This document shows, piece by piece, positions 8,372-15,687 of a stretch of DNA of 64,000 nt. The stretch covers positions 1 through 64,000 of the forward strand of contig JAGWSR010000066.1 of NCBI GenBank assembly GCA_028869385.1, in the 5' to 3' direction. Source of the DNA: a bacterium. Lineage in GTDB: Bacteria > Vulcanimicrobiota > Vulcanimicrobiia > Vulcanimicrobiales > Vulcanimicrobiaceae. Both the position numbers and the translations under genes were made by a program. Under the pieces are notes generated by a model that did not search any database, was not told where the DNA came from, and was given only the letters and a program-made list of their open reading frames with translations. The number at the start of each line of letters is the position of its first letter. The stretch's first letter is position 1.

Positions 8372-9970
8372 CTAGGCGCCGAGATCGACTGGCGTATCCG
8401 ATCGAAACAGGTTCACACGGCCGCCGCGCAACTGCCTGCGCAGCCGCCGGCGCTCCCCTTTGCGCCTACGACGCAAGCGAGCCGCGGCGCGGCGTGGAAG
8501 GTCTACGTCCCTCTCCGCGTCAACCGACAGGTCGATAAGGCGTTGAATTCGCGAATCAACGCGAAGCGGGGCGGTGCGCATAGCTGCCCATAGCGCTTGC
8601 ATCCGGTCAATAGCGAGTTGATTTTCTCTAATCGAGTTGTAGAGCTGCTGCAGCTGACTGGTAGGGCTGAACGCGAAGGTACCCAGCAAGCGTTCTAGAT
8701 GTTTTCCGGGCGAGAGCGCAAGGCTGCTTTGGGCAATCTCGGACAAATAGCTCGGGGCGGGCCACGCTGGCAATTGTATGCGTTGCAACTCTAGCCACGA
8801 CGGGTTTTTCGGGTAGTTGCTGCGGAGTCCCAGTGCTGAGGCGATCGACGGTCTGCCACCCGCAATAGAGTTCCAAAGGTCTTCATTCTTGCGACTTAGC
8901 GCCCCGAAATCACGCATCGACCACAAGCCAGCCTGCTCTAGCACTGAACGTGGACCGAGGCCAGCCGCCAGCTTGTTCTGCAGATTGGCAATCAATTTGC
9001 CTAGCGAAGCTACGCCAGAGTTAGCATTGGCAAGCTGCTCGACGTTCAATGTCGGCAAAGCAAGCCCCAGCGTTCGCTGCAGTCTCTCGAACGCTGGAAC
9101 CTGTATTGCAAATCTATTAGCCAATGCTTCCGCGGCAAGCGCTTGCGCCAGAAAACTCGAATATGTGAACGCAGGCCAAGCATATGTAGCCGTGCGCTTC
9201 GCGCTCTCATATTGAGGAACGAGTGTCGGTCCAAAAATAAGAGCGACTCGCTGCCCCGCTTCTGCAAACATCTCGAATACTAGAGCCGGATGGGTTCCCT
9301 CAAGGTTCTTGCCATCGACCCTCCACCAATCTTTCTTGCGTTCATTAGTCACTAAGAAAATTGGTGCTCTGCGCACGCGCGCGATCGCAATCAGCTCGAA
9401 CCAAATTATCAGGTCGTTAAATCTTAGGTCTAGTGACTTCGTCGCATCGGTAAAACCCGGCGGAATAGAACGTGCATAGCGGAAAGGGGCCGTGCGTCGG
9501 ATTCGGTCGTACTCTGCCGCGGGCAACGGCGCGCATGTTCGTGAGTCGACGGTCTCGAGGACTTGATGAAGGCGCGCCGCCGCCGCGCTCCTCCAAGTCG
9601 CTTCGTAGCGCGCTTTGATCGTCGCGAACTCGTTTTGGATCGATGAACGTTCCGATTCTCCAATACCGCGAGACACGGAGCGCACGGTAAAGGTTATACC
9701 ATTGCCGGACCGACGAACAGCCTCTTCAACTTTTGCTGCTCCAAGTCTGCGGACCTCACCAGCAACCGTCGCCGGAACAACGAGGCGGTCGCCGAAGTTG
9801 TCGAATATCTTCTTCGTCTCTTGGAGCGATAGGCTATCGCTGTCAATGACTGACAAGAGAAATGAACTATCGACAGCTAAGACCGCGCTCGAACCTGCGA
9901 GCGTCATCAGTTCACGTGCCGACAAACCCTTGACGGATAATGGCGTTCCGTTGTGCTCTACCCGCAGCAT
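8372..9970 (-). CDS. PIN_8-type nuclease-like protein
   Basis: Protein of 532 residues. The first 230 match the PIN-like domain PIN_8, a predicted RNase fold found in many defence loci. Visible are Asp34 in AVLAVDSSFLL, Glu72 in VVPATVAGEVRR, the IPPGFTDATKS segment, Asp186 in RFNDLIIWFELIAIA, and the diagnostic VTNERKKDWWRV at 207-218. The remaining 300 residues are helical, unrecognised, and may sense the trigger or bind a partner. It is the last gene of a minus-strand group; 213 bp separate it from the HEPN protein gene, so it may have its own promoter. Base composition is lower in GC than chromosomal genes here. Confidence 0.8.
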   Translation of the reverse strand: MLRVEHNGTPLSVKGLSARELMTLAGSSAVLAVDSSFLLSVIDSDSLSLQETKKIFDNFGDRLVVPATVAGEVRRLGAAKVEEAVRRSGNGITFTVRSVSRGIGESERSSIQNEFATIKARYEATWRSAAAARLHQVLETVDSRTCAPLPAAEYDRIRRTAPFRYARSIPPGFTDATKSLDLRFNDLIIWFELIAIARVRRAPIFLVTNERKKDWWRVDGKNLEGTHPALVFEMFAEAGQRVALIFGPTLVPQYESAKRTATYAWPAFTYSSFLAQALAAEALANRFAIQVPAFERLQRTLGLALPTLNVEQLANANSGVASLGKLIANLQNKLAAGLGPRSVLEQAGLWSMRDFGALSRKNEDLWNSIAGGRPSIASALGLRSNYPKNPSWLELQRIQLPAWPAPSYLSEIAQSSLALSPGKHLERLLGTFAFSPTSQLQQLYNSIRENQLAIDRMQALWAAMRTAPLRVDSRIQRLIDLSVDAERDVDLPRRAAARLRRRRKGERRRLRRQLRGGRVNLFRSDTPVDLGA

Positions 9971-10183
9971 AAGGGCAATCCGATTCGTACCTAGCGCCTT
10001 GACGCCCTAGTTCAGGCGAACTAGCGAACCTTATATTAAAGTCAAAGGCGAATGGTTCGAAGGTCCCATTGAGCGCCACGAATTCCAGCCCTTATCGCAG
10101 ATAAGAGCCTTGTGGCAACTCCGTCAAAGTGCGGCGCGATTGCCCAAACTCTCGCGGGTTGGCGCTCCACGAAGCTGGCGGAG

Positions 10184-11134
10184 CTATTCATTGTTATCGT
10201 CATCGTAAGGTGGCGGACTATGAAGGGCTTCGTTTACGTCATCCTCTGTAAACAATCCAAAGAAATCAGCGGCAGAGCGCGTAGAAGTCGTTTTGAATGG
10301 AGTACCGAGTCCGCATGCCGCAAGCTTGGCAAGACCGGAAACTTTAAAGCCGCAAGCAATGCACTCGAACGTCGAAGGGACGACAGTCTGCTTTTGAATG
10401 ATCTCATCATCTTCGGATATCTCAGTGGAAACGTCGCCCTGGGGTGTGCCGCGAAGCAAGCCCACTTGCTGACATGCTGGGCACGCAGCGCGGTGGCCTT
10501 TATCCTTCGACGCCCATACCTCGGCTAATCGCGCTGCCTGTTCTCTGTCATCAGGGGTCTTGTCCATCCAGACGGCCCTAAATTGCGCGACGTCCTGTCG
10601 GACCGATTTTGCTGCCGCGTCTTGCGACGCTGCGATCAGTTCTTCCGCAAGGTCTGGATCCTTGAAGAAATCAGCGAGACCAAGTCCCATGTGAGCCAGG
10701 AGCGCTTTGCACGCCATATAGTACTTAGGAAGCCAATCGCCCGCGCTTTCAAACGCGCTGGTGCCGCTGTGCAACTCTGAGTTTCTTCGCTCTATATGGT
10801 GGACACAAAAACTCTGTGATGACGAAAAGCCGGGGACCAGTACGGCGAGAATTTGGAAAATCTCAGCTATTCCGCGCGATCGAGGCACGAAGTCAGTCGT
10901 TCGCGGAGGAAACCCAAGGGCATGGTAGGTGTTCTGCCAATTGTTCTTGTCGGCCAACAACGTTGGTGACACGCGGGCCAGGGCAGCTCTCGCGAGAAAT
11001 TCCAAACTTAAGCCAGAGAACAGCCCGTACTCCCAATCGCTCCGGTCATGTTCGTGCATCTTCTGAGCGTAGAGCAAAGCTTTATTGAGTAGGGCTTCCT
11101 TAGACCAGCCATGTTCACTTGGAGTTGCCGCCAC
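10184..11134 (-). CDS. HEPN-like protein with zinc ribbon
   Basis: Protein of 316 residues starting with GTG, which overlaps the stop of the preceding gene by one base. The helical N-terminal part contains Arg117-x4-His122 (ERRNSELHSG), the catalytic signature of HEPN ribonucleases, inside a helix pair typical of that fold (WEYGLFSGLSLEFLARAAL). A zinc ribbon follows with CPAC (217-220) and CIAC (257-260). The C-terminus is acidic (PPPYDDDNNE). Established: HEPN proteins are frequent RNase effectors of toxin-antitoxin and phage defence systems. Inference: this is the toxic or effector part of the cassette. The HEPN call rests on the motif and helices only. Confidence 0.6.
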   Translation of the reverse strand: MAATPSEHGWSKEALLNKALLYAQKMHEHDRSDWEYGLFSGLSLEFLARAALARVSPTLLADKNNWQNTYHALGFPPRTTDFVPRSRGIAEIFQILAVLVPGFSSSQSFCVHHIERRNSELHSGTSAFESAGDWLPKYYMACKALLAHMGLGLADFFKDPDLAEELIAASQDAAAKSVRQDVAQFRAVWMDKTPDDREQAARLAEVWASKDKGHRAACPACQQVGLLRGTPQGDVSTEISEDDEIIQKQTVVPSTFECIACGFKVSGLAKLAACGLGTPFKTTSTRSAADFFGLFTEDDVNEALHSPPPYDDDNNE

Positions 11135-11793
11135 TACTTCACCTCGTCTAGGTAGATTCGTTGAATAAGCCTACCTCTATCTTCGTTCGACACGGCCTCT
11201 CTGCCATGTACTGCGCGCCAATTATCCACGAGAATGGCGTCATCGATGTCTCTCAGAACAACTCTCTCGCTTTCGATCTGAGCCACACGATCGTCCCAGC
11301 TTTTGCAGAGTTCTGCGGCGACCGCATTCATAGGGCTCAGGGCAAGAGGGTCCCAACGAAAGAGCTCTGTATCATCGTGCGTTGCTAGTGTTCGCCTGAG
11401 CGATGAGAACCCTGTCTGTTCGCTTTGAACGCGGAAGACCGCTCTCGACATGCTAGCACGGGGAATCGCCGAAAGGATTTGATTCAAGGCCAAAACGGTA
11501 GTAGCCACGGCAGAGCCGCTTACGCATCGGAGGAGTAAAAAGCGCGGAGGAACAGCCCAGCGTGCGAGATCCGTATGCAGCGGGAACGGCGCAAGGCCAA
11601 ACTGCCCACTGTAGGTGTTTTTCCTAGCGGTCGCGGTGTCGCTCGGTCGAAGGTTCTTCACCTCAATCCTCACGACTCGCAGCTCCGAAGCACAAAATGG
11701 CTCAAGGTGGATGGCCGCGTCAAAAATCGAATCGCCTGGACGCCACCTCGGTAAGAATAAGAACCCTCGCTCAGCTAGTCTGGGATCCACCAA
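11134..11793 (-). CDS. TauD-like Fe(II)/2-oxoglutarate oxygenase
   Basis: Protein of 219 residues with the arrangement of TauD/clavaminate synthase-type oxygenases: the metal-binding HTD motif (His73, Asp75) in the stretch FPLHTDLARWAVPPRFLLL, and the distal His197 with the co-substrate Arg199 in VDNWRAVHGRE. An in-frame TGA lies just before TTG 11793, so the start is TTG 11793 or GTG 11790, with GAGG upstream. The N-terminus is short for the family (usual length 260-300). The TAGTG overlap couples it to the HEPN gene, which is an unexpected partner for such an enzyme. The substrate is unknown; it could act on nucleic acid, a protein or a small molecule. Confidence 0.7.
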   Translation of the reverse strand: MVDPRLAERGFLFLPRWRPGDSIFDAAIHLEPFCASELRVVRIEVKNLRPSDTATARKNTYSGQFGLAPFPLHTDLARWAVPPRFLLLRCVSGSAVATTVLALNQILSAIPRASMSRAVFRVQSEQTGFSSLRRTLATHDDTELFRWDPLALSPMNAVAAELCKSWDDRVAQIESERVVLRDIDDAILVDNWRAVHGREAVSNEDRGRLIQRIYLDEVK

Positions 11794-12145
11794 TCCTCAT
11801 CGCTTCCGAAGCGCCCGACGTTGTTGTACGCTCTATGATAACGAAAACTCTCTCCGAAGAGTTATGTTGCTCCTTGGGCCGATCACCCCTTTATCCTAAT
11901 GGCTGTTTTCGGGCGATGTGCCCGCGCGACCGTGCGGGTTCCATGCCTGACTGAGCGGGCTTCATTAGCGGAGAAGCGTAACCCGTGCTAAACAGATCAG
12001 AAGTATCGCGGCGCTCGTAGACGAGGATGTTGATGGCCGCCCAGCAAGACTAGGCATCCCGCGAACTTCCAGTATCAGCGGCGCACCGTAAGACGAGCAG
12101 AGGTCCATGGGATGTTACGGGTCGGACCCGCGCGTTCTCGTATGG
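11794..12145. other. Intergenic region, no gene seen
   Basis: About 350 bp upstream of the dioxygenase gene. Stops are frequent in all frames. It should contain the promoter of the minus-strand cassette, but I see no convincing box. A short hairpin (cccgc/gcggg, near 11920-11938) lacks a T-run. Confidence 0.4.
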
Positions 12146-12403
12146 CTAACTGGACTTCTTCCGGGCGCTTCCCGACGCTGCAACTCCGAGCTTGCCTTCA
12201 CCCACTTGTTTCAATAGTTGGTGGCTGAAAGGGTGCTCTTGGGCTAGGCAGCTACGAACAAGGTCACGGCCATGCTCGTCGAGAGGTTCGGAAATCAAGA
12301 TTCCAAGAAGTCGCTGTCCGTTTAGGCGTTTTCGTCCCTTGACGCCGATGAGGCCACTCTGCGCTCTAAACTCCCAAACGTCGGCAAATATGAGTAGAAG
12401 CGA
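12146..12403 (-). pseudogene. Degenerate coding remnant, unknown
   Basis: An open stretch of 86 codons without a usable ATG or GTG start. The translation looks protein-like, for example LIFADVWEFRAQSGLIGVKG near the front and LAQEHPFSHQLLKQVGEGK near the end, with balanced composition. An in-frame TGA precedes it immediately. I read it as the C-terminal end of a decayed gene; the family is unknown. Confidence 0.3.
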
Positions 12404-12604
12404 TCATGACGATCCACAAGTGTCGGGACTTTTGGACTACTCGGCTTTGGTGGCGGCGCACCACGCTGTTCCAGGGGCATCAGCTGCCGTCTAGGAAGAA
12501 AGGTGAGCAGAGCTTATAATCTTCCTGTCGGTTGCTAGTCTGGTGATGCGCACAGCATTCTAAATAGCTAGCCGTTCAGAGTACGTGCTCTTGGGGGTGT
12601 CAAG

Positions 12605-13588
12605 ATGGCGGTTGCATCGAGGGTTCACAAGAACGGTAGCCTTGTCAAAAAGGATTCCGCAACCAAGAAGATTCAGCAGGCGGAGAAGCGTTACACAGCG
12701 AGCATTGCCCCTGCAAATCGGGGGTTCGTGGATCCCGGATTCGCTGCTGCGCTACGAGCTGTCGAAACCGCGATAGGGCGGCCTCTCTGGCTACTCGTCC
12801 AAGACGATGAGACTGAAGGTCCATTCGCCCAATTTAACGAGATCGGGCCACGCGTCGCTGATGCATTCTTCAATGCGCGCGCCGATCTTGAAAGCGGAAC
12901 GTCTCCCGTTCTGCTGATTCATTCAAGTGGTGGATTCGGTAAGGACGCGTATCGAATTGCGCGGCTTTTTCAAAAGCAATGCGACGGCTTTACCGCAATC
13001 GTTCCGCGGCGTGCAAAAAGCGCGGCTACCCTTCTTGCTTTAGGCGCGCAGGGCATTATTCTCGGGCCGTATGCCGAGCTTGGTCCTTTAGATGCACAAA
13101 TGGTCGATTATGATCGCGAGATTCGGATGTCGGCACTCGATGAGGTGAAGGCCTTAGAGCGTCTACACGCATCTTCGCTTGAAGCGGTCGACCAACTCGT
13201 TATTGCATTGATCGCGCGAACGCAAAAGAAGCTCGACACCCTTCTCCCCGTGGCACTGAACTTCGTTGCCGAGACGGTGAAGCCGCTTGTCGAAAAAATA
13301 GATACGATTCATTTTACGCAAATGTCTCGGACGTTGAAGGAGGCCGAGGAATACGCAAAGCGACTCCTATACCTGAACTATCAAAAGGCCCGAGCCGACA
13401 CGATCGCAAACCAACTAGTCGAGACATATCCGACTCACGGCTTCATGATTGATTTTGAAGAGGCCCGTCGGCTGGGAATAAAGGTTTCGGAGCCTAAGGA
13501 CGGACTAGCCGAGGCCTTGAATGCTTTGATACCTCACATTCGAGGAACGGTTATCGGCAGACTTGAGGAGGTCCAGGATGACGACTAA
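12605..13588 (+). CDS. SDH-type Clp-fold serine protease
   Basis: Protein of 327 residues of the serine dehydrogenase proteinase family (SDH_protease), related to ClpP/SppA. Expected features are present: the SSGG oxyanion segment (107-110, IHSSGGFGKDAYRIA), the nucleophile Ser139 in RRAKSAATLLALGA, and Asp163 in ELGPLDAQ. The C-terminal half is helical and usually mediates oligomerisation. There is no signal peptide, so it is cytosolic or membrane-peripheral. Members are often found in accessory and defence islands. The downstream 67-aa ORF overlaps its end by 11 bp, which indicates a two-gene unit. Confidence 0.85.
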   Translation: MAVASRVHKNGSLVKKDSATKKIQQAEKRYTASIAPANRGFVDPGFAAALRAVETAIGRPLWLLVQDDETEGPFAQFNEIGPRVADAFFNARADLESGTSPVLLIHSSGGFGKDAYRIARLFQKQCDGFTAIVPRRAKSAATLLALGAQGIILGPYAELGPLDAQMVDYDREIRMSALDEVKALERLHASSLEAVDQLVIALIARTQKKLDTLLPVALNFVAETVKPLVEKIDTIHFTQMSRTLKEAEEYAKRLLYLNYQKARADTIANQLVETYPTHGFMIDFEEARRLGIKVSEPKDGLAEALNALIPHIRGTVIGRLEEVQDDD

Positions 13589-13781
13589 AGGGACCGCTCT
13601 GGATGGAACGCGGAGTCTCGTCGAAAGCGCGATGCGCCTCTCGCGCTTAGACCGCGCCAGCAGTTGGGAGCATGTAGCGGCGATCGTTCGCAACCACTCC
13701 ATCGATCGAACCGACGAAGCGGATTCATCTATGGAAGATGAGATAAAAGTTGAAAGTCGCGGTGTTTCGGTAACGCCTTAG
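13578..13781 (+). CDS. Small protein coupled to SDH protease
   Basis: Hypothetical 67-residue protein. GAGGAGG ends about 7 bp before ATG 13578, and the gene overlaps the protease stop in ATGACGACTAA, so it is translationally coupled. The sequence has one predicted helix (TRSLVESAMRLSRLD) and an acidic second half. It is not a known family. It may be an adaptor, inhibitor or substrate of the protease. Confidence 0.6.
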   Translation: MTTKGTALDGTRSLVESAMRLSRLDRASSWEHVAAIVRNHSIDRTDEADSSMEDEIKVESRGVSVTP

Positions 13782-14302
13782 TGCGGAATGTGAAAACCAA
13801 GATTCACGAGTCGAAACTGCATCGCGGAGTCACTCACCCCGAACTTCCTGGCCATTTTCGCTATTGCGGAATCACTGAGGCCATGCGCAGCCTTGAGGCG
13901 ATCACGAACTTCCTCAGTCGGCATTAGCAATGCTGCTGCGAACTGGTTCGCTTCCGTCTCCTCGCGTTCCGTGGCAAAGCCAGCCGTAGGCGTTCGAGCA
14001 TTTATTCGTACAGATGCGTCAACCAGTAATGGACGCCCCGGATGCATTACGAGATGCCCGATCTCGTGCGCGATCGTGAACCGTTTACGGACTTCGGCAT
14101 TTGCTTGATTTACAGCGATTATCGTCTTATCGGCCTCTCTAATTAAAAGGCCTGAGACGTCGTTGTCATTTTCGAAATCGTGCTCGACAACAATGCAACC
14201 GAGATCTTTCGCGAGCTGCTTTACATCCACTGGAATTCCGCAGTTGTGCGCTTGCAGCAGCTCTTTCGCCGCGCGCTCAGCCGCAAAGGTCGCCCTAGCC
14301 AC
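13778..14302 (-). CDS. ImmA/IrrE-type metallopeptidase
   Basis: Protein of 174 residues with the zinc protease motif HEIGH (79-83) in FTIAHEIGHLVMHPG and a downstream Glu-rich helix (EREETEANQFAAALLMP), the standard layout of the ImmA/IrrE family. Such proteases cleave a cognate XRE repressor, inducing the genes it silences. The gene starts with GTG and overlaps the XRE gene by 8 bp. A similar HTH/metallopeptidase pair (CapH/CapP) is known to control CBASS operons after DNA damage, which makes this pair the likely switch of the divergent ubiquitin-like operon. Confidence 0.88.
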   Translation of the reverse strand: MARATFAAERAAKELLQAHNCGIPVDVKQLAKDLGCIVVEHDFENDNDVSGLLIREADKTIIAVNQANAEVRKRFTIAHEIGHLVMHPGRPLLVDASVRINARTPTAGFATEREETEANQFAAALLMPTEEVRDRLKAAHGLSDSAIAKMARKFGVSDSAMQFRLVNLGFHIPH

Positions 14303-14612
14303 GAGTGCTGTGCTTTACAATCTGCCGGGCGATGGTGCCATAACGCCCCTGCGTCTCGTTTAGCGTGGGCATATCGTCTTCTATTTGAACAAGATCAGTT
14401 GGGCTCGCGTTCAGCACACGGCATAGCTTGACGAGTAGTGGCACAGAAACGGCCTGCTGGCCGGACTCGATGTTCGTGATGGAAGTGCGCTCGAGGCCAA
14501 CAGCAGCAGCGAGCTGACCTTGGGTGAGCTTTTCCCTCGTGCGTAGTCCTTTAAGGGCTTCGCCCAGCCGGCGATTCACCTCAGCCGATTCCGGGAGACT
14601 CACGTTACTCAT
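14295..14612 (-). CDS. XRE-family repressor
   Basis: DNA-binding protein of about 105 residues from ATG 14612; a start at 14633 would place the operator-like repeat inside the gene. The Cro/C1-type helix-turn-helix is clear (LTQGQLAAAVGLERTSITNI, ending in ESGQQAVSVPLLVKL). It is divergent from the multi-ubiquitin operon and translationally coupled to the ImmA gene. Inverted repeats GTCA-N7-TGAC and AGTCA-N12-TGACT in the shared intergenic region are the likely operators for both directions. Confidence 0.88.
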   Translation of the reverse strand: MSNVSLPESAEVNRRLGEALKGLRTREKLTQGQLAAAVGLERTSITNIESGQQAVSVPLLVKLCRVLNASPTDLVQIEDDMPTLNETQGRYGTIARQIVKHSTRG

Positions 14613-14615
14613 GCG

Positions 14616-14694
14616 AGTCAATATTACTGACATCCGATCGGCCCGTCAAGTGCGATCAGGCGGCGATGTAGGAGTCAGCGATAATCACGTGACT
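14616..14694. promoter_or_regulatory. Operator-like inverted repeats
   Basis: Two sites share the half-site GTCA: GTCA-ATATTAC-TGAC at 14617-14631, just before the XRE start, and AGTCA-N12-TGACT at 14673-14694, just before the -35 box of the ubiquitin-like operon. Their positions suit an autoregulated repressor that also controls the divergent operon. Confidence 0.45.
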
Positions 14695-14698
14695 TTGC

Positions 14699-14728
14699 TT
14701 GACATTTTTGCGGTTCGGCTGTTATCGT
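14699..14728 (+). promoter_or_regulatory. Promoter of ubiquitin-like operon
   Basis: A perfect -35 TTGACA at 14699-14704 with TATCGT at 14723-14728 (18-bp spacing) lies 40 bp before the GTG start of the multi-ubiquitin gene and directly after an inverted repeat. It resembles a sigma-70 promoter under repressor control. Confidence 0.5.
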
Positions 14729-14767
14729 TGGCGAGCAGCGCTGTGGTGCGCAATGGAGGTCTTCGAA

Positions 14768-15307
14768 GTGAGCCAGGAGTTGAATTCGGAACCCGAGCAG
14801 CAGGCGGCTGGCGCCGCAAAGGGCATCATCGTCCAGATCAACGGCGAAAGCGTCTCGTTCGACGCGAAGCAAATCACAGGCAGCGAGATCAAGCAGGCCG
14901 CCGTTATCCAGGGCGCTCGCATCAAACTCGACTACGCACTAGCGGCGAGACGGGGCCATGTTTGGGAGTGGATCGGCGATGAGGAGCCTGTCGATCTTCA
15001 AGAGTGCGACCGCTTTTTGGCGATAGAGGCGCTTGAGCGCGAAGATGGGCCGCCCTGCGGATGCGAGCGACCTCGCACCGAGATCACGATCAAAGTGAAT
15101 CGGAAGCCTGTAATCATGCAGCGCCACGTGGCGACCGGTGCGCAGATCAAGGCGGCGGCGATCACGCAGGGCGTCAACATCAAGCCGGATTACGTCTTGA
15201 GCGCCAAGGAGCCTGACGGAAAGTGGGAAGTTGTTCCGGATGATCGCTGGTTGCGTCTCCACGACTGCGAGCAGTTCATGGCGGTGAGCCCAGAGGAGCA
15301 CGCATGA
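14768..15307 (+). CDS. Multi-ubiquitin (tandem beta-grasp) protein
   Basis: Protein of 179 residues with two tandem ubiquitin-like beta-grasp repeats of the Multi_ubiq type, at roughly 18-95 and 104-175. The repeats align well: TGSEIKQAAVIQGARIKLDY in the first against TGAQIKAAAITQGVNIKPDY in the second, each followed by a W-containing strand and an aromatic, acidic end (DLQECDRFLAIE; RLHDCEQFMAVS). GTG 14768 has GGAGG at 14755-14759; ATG 14753 is the alternative. No diglycine is seen at the C-terminus (PEEHA), so any conjugation would need processing by the JAMM protease in this operon or uses another terminus. The stop overlaps the E2-like gene by 4 bp. Confidence 0.85.
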   Translation: MSQELNSEPEQQAAGAAKGIIVQINGESVSFDAKQITGSEIKQAAVIQGARIKLDYALAARRGHVWEWIGDEEPVDLQECDRFLAIEALEREDGPPCGCERPRTEITIKVNRKPVIMQRHVATGAQIKAAAITQGVNIKPDYVLSAKEPDGKWEVVPDDRWLRLHDCEQFMAVSPEEHA

Positions 15308-15687
15308 ACCTGACTGACACGGTCGCCATCGCCATCCGAGAGCTTCAGGACCAGTTCGGAGCAACGCACGTAAGCTACGATGATGATGGATCCGGCGGTG
15401 CATACGTGCGGATCGACAATATCGAGCTCCCCGCGCCCTACAATTCTCCTACCTGGCTTGCATTTCACATCCCTTTTTGCATACCGAGCGCGCTGATCTA
15501 TCCGTTTTTCGTGCGCCATGATCTTCGCACGGATGCTTTTACGCACGTCGCGGTACGCGAGGCTAGCTGGCGCGCGACGCCCGCGACGCAAATTTCACTT
15601 AAGCCGAAAAATGCATCGGATCCCGAACTCGAAACGGCCGTTCAGAGAGCGATCAAGGTAATCGCGTGGCTAAAGGCCGCAGCATGA
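15304..15687 (+). CDS. E2-like protein (Prok-E2_E type)
   Basis: Protein of 127 residues, matched by context and fold-like pattern to the prokaryotic E2 family E that accompanies multi-ubiquitin proteins: LAFHIPFCIPSALIYPFFVR resembles the central strands and YP element of E2s, and the terminal helix is AVQRAIKVIAWLKAA. It has a single cysteine, Cys59, located before the YP element instead of after it, so a canonical catalytic cysteine is not evident. It is coupled by ATGA overlaps to both neighbours. The role is either an unusual transfer enzyme or a scaffold for the E1. Confidence 0.65.
   Translation: MNLTDTVAIAIRELQDQFGATHVSYDDDGSGGAYVRIDNIELPAPYNSPTWLAFHIPFCIPSALIYPFFVRHDLRTDAFTHVAVREASWRATPATQISLKPKNASDPELETAVQRAIKVIAWLKAAA

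Noticed and set aside
12192-12494. 100-codon plus-strand frame in the island
   Set aside because: Ser/Arg/Cys-rich, no ribosome site; the opposite strand has a more protein-like remnant.
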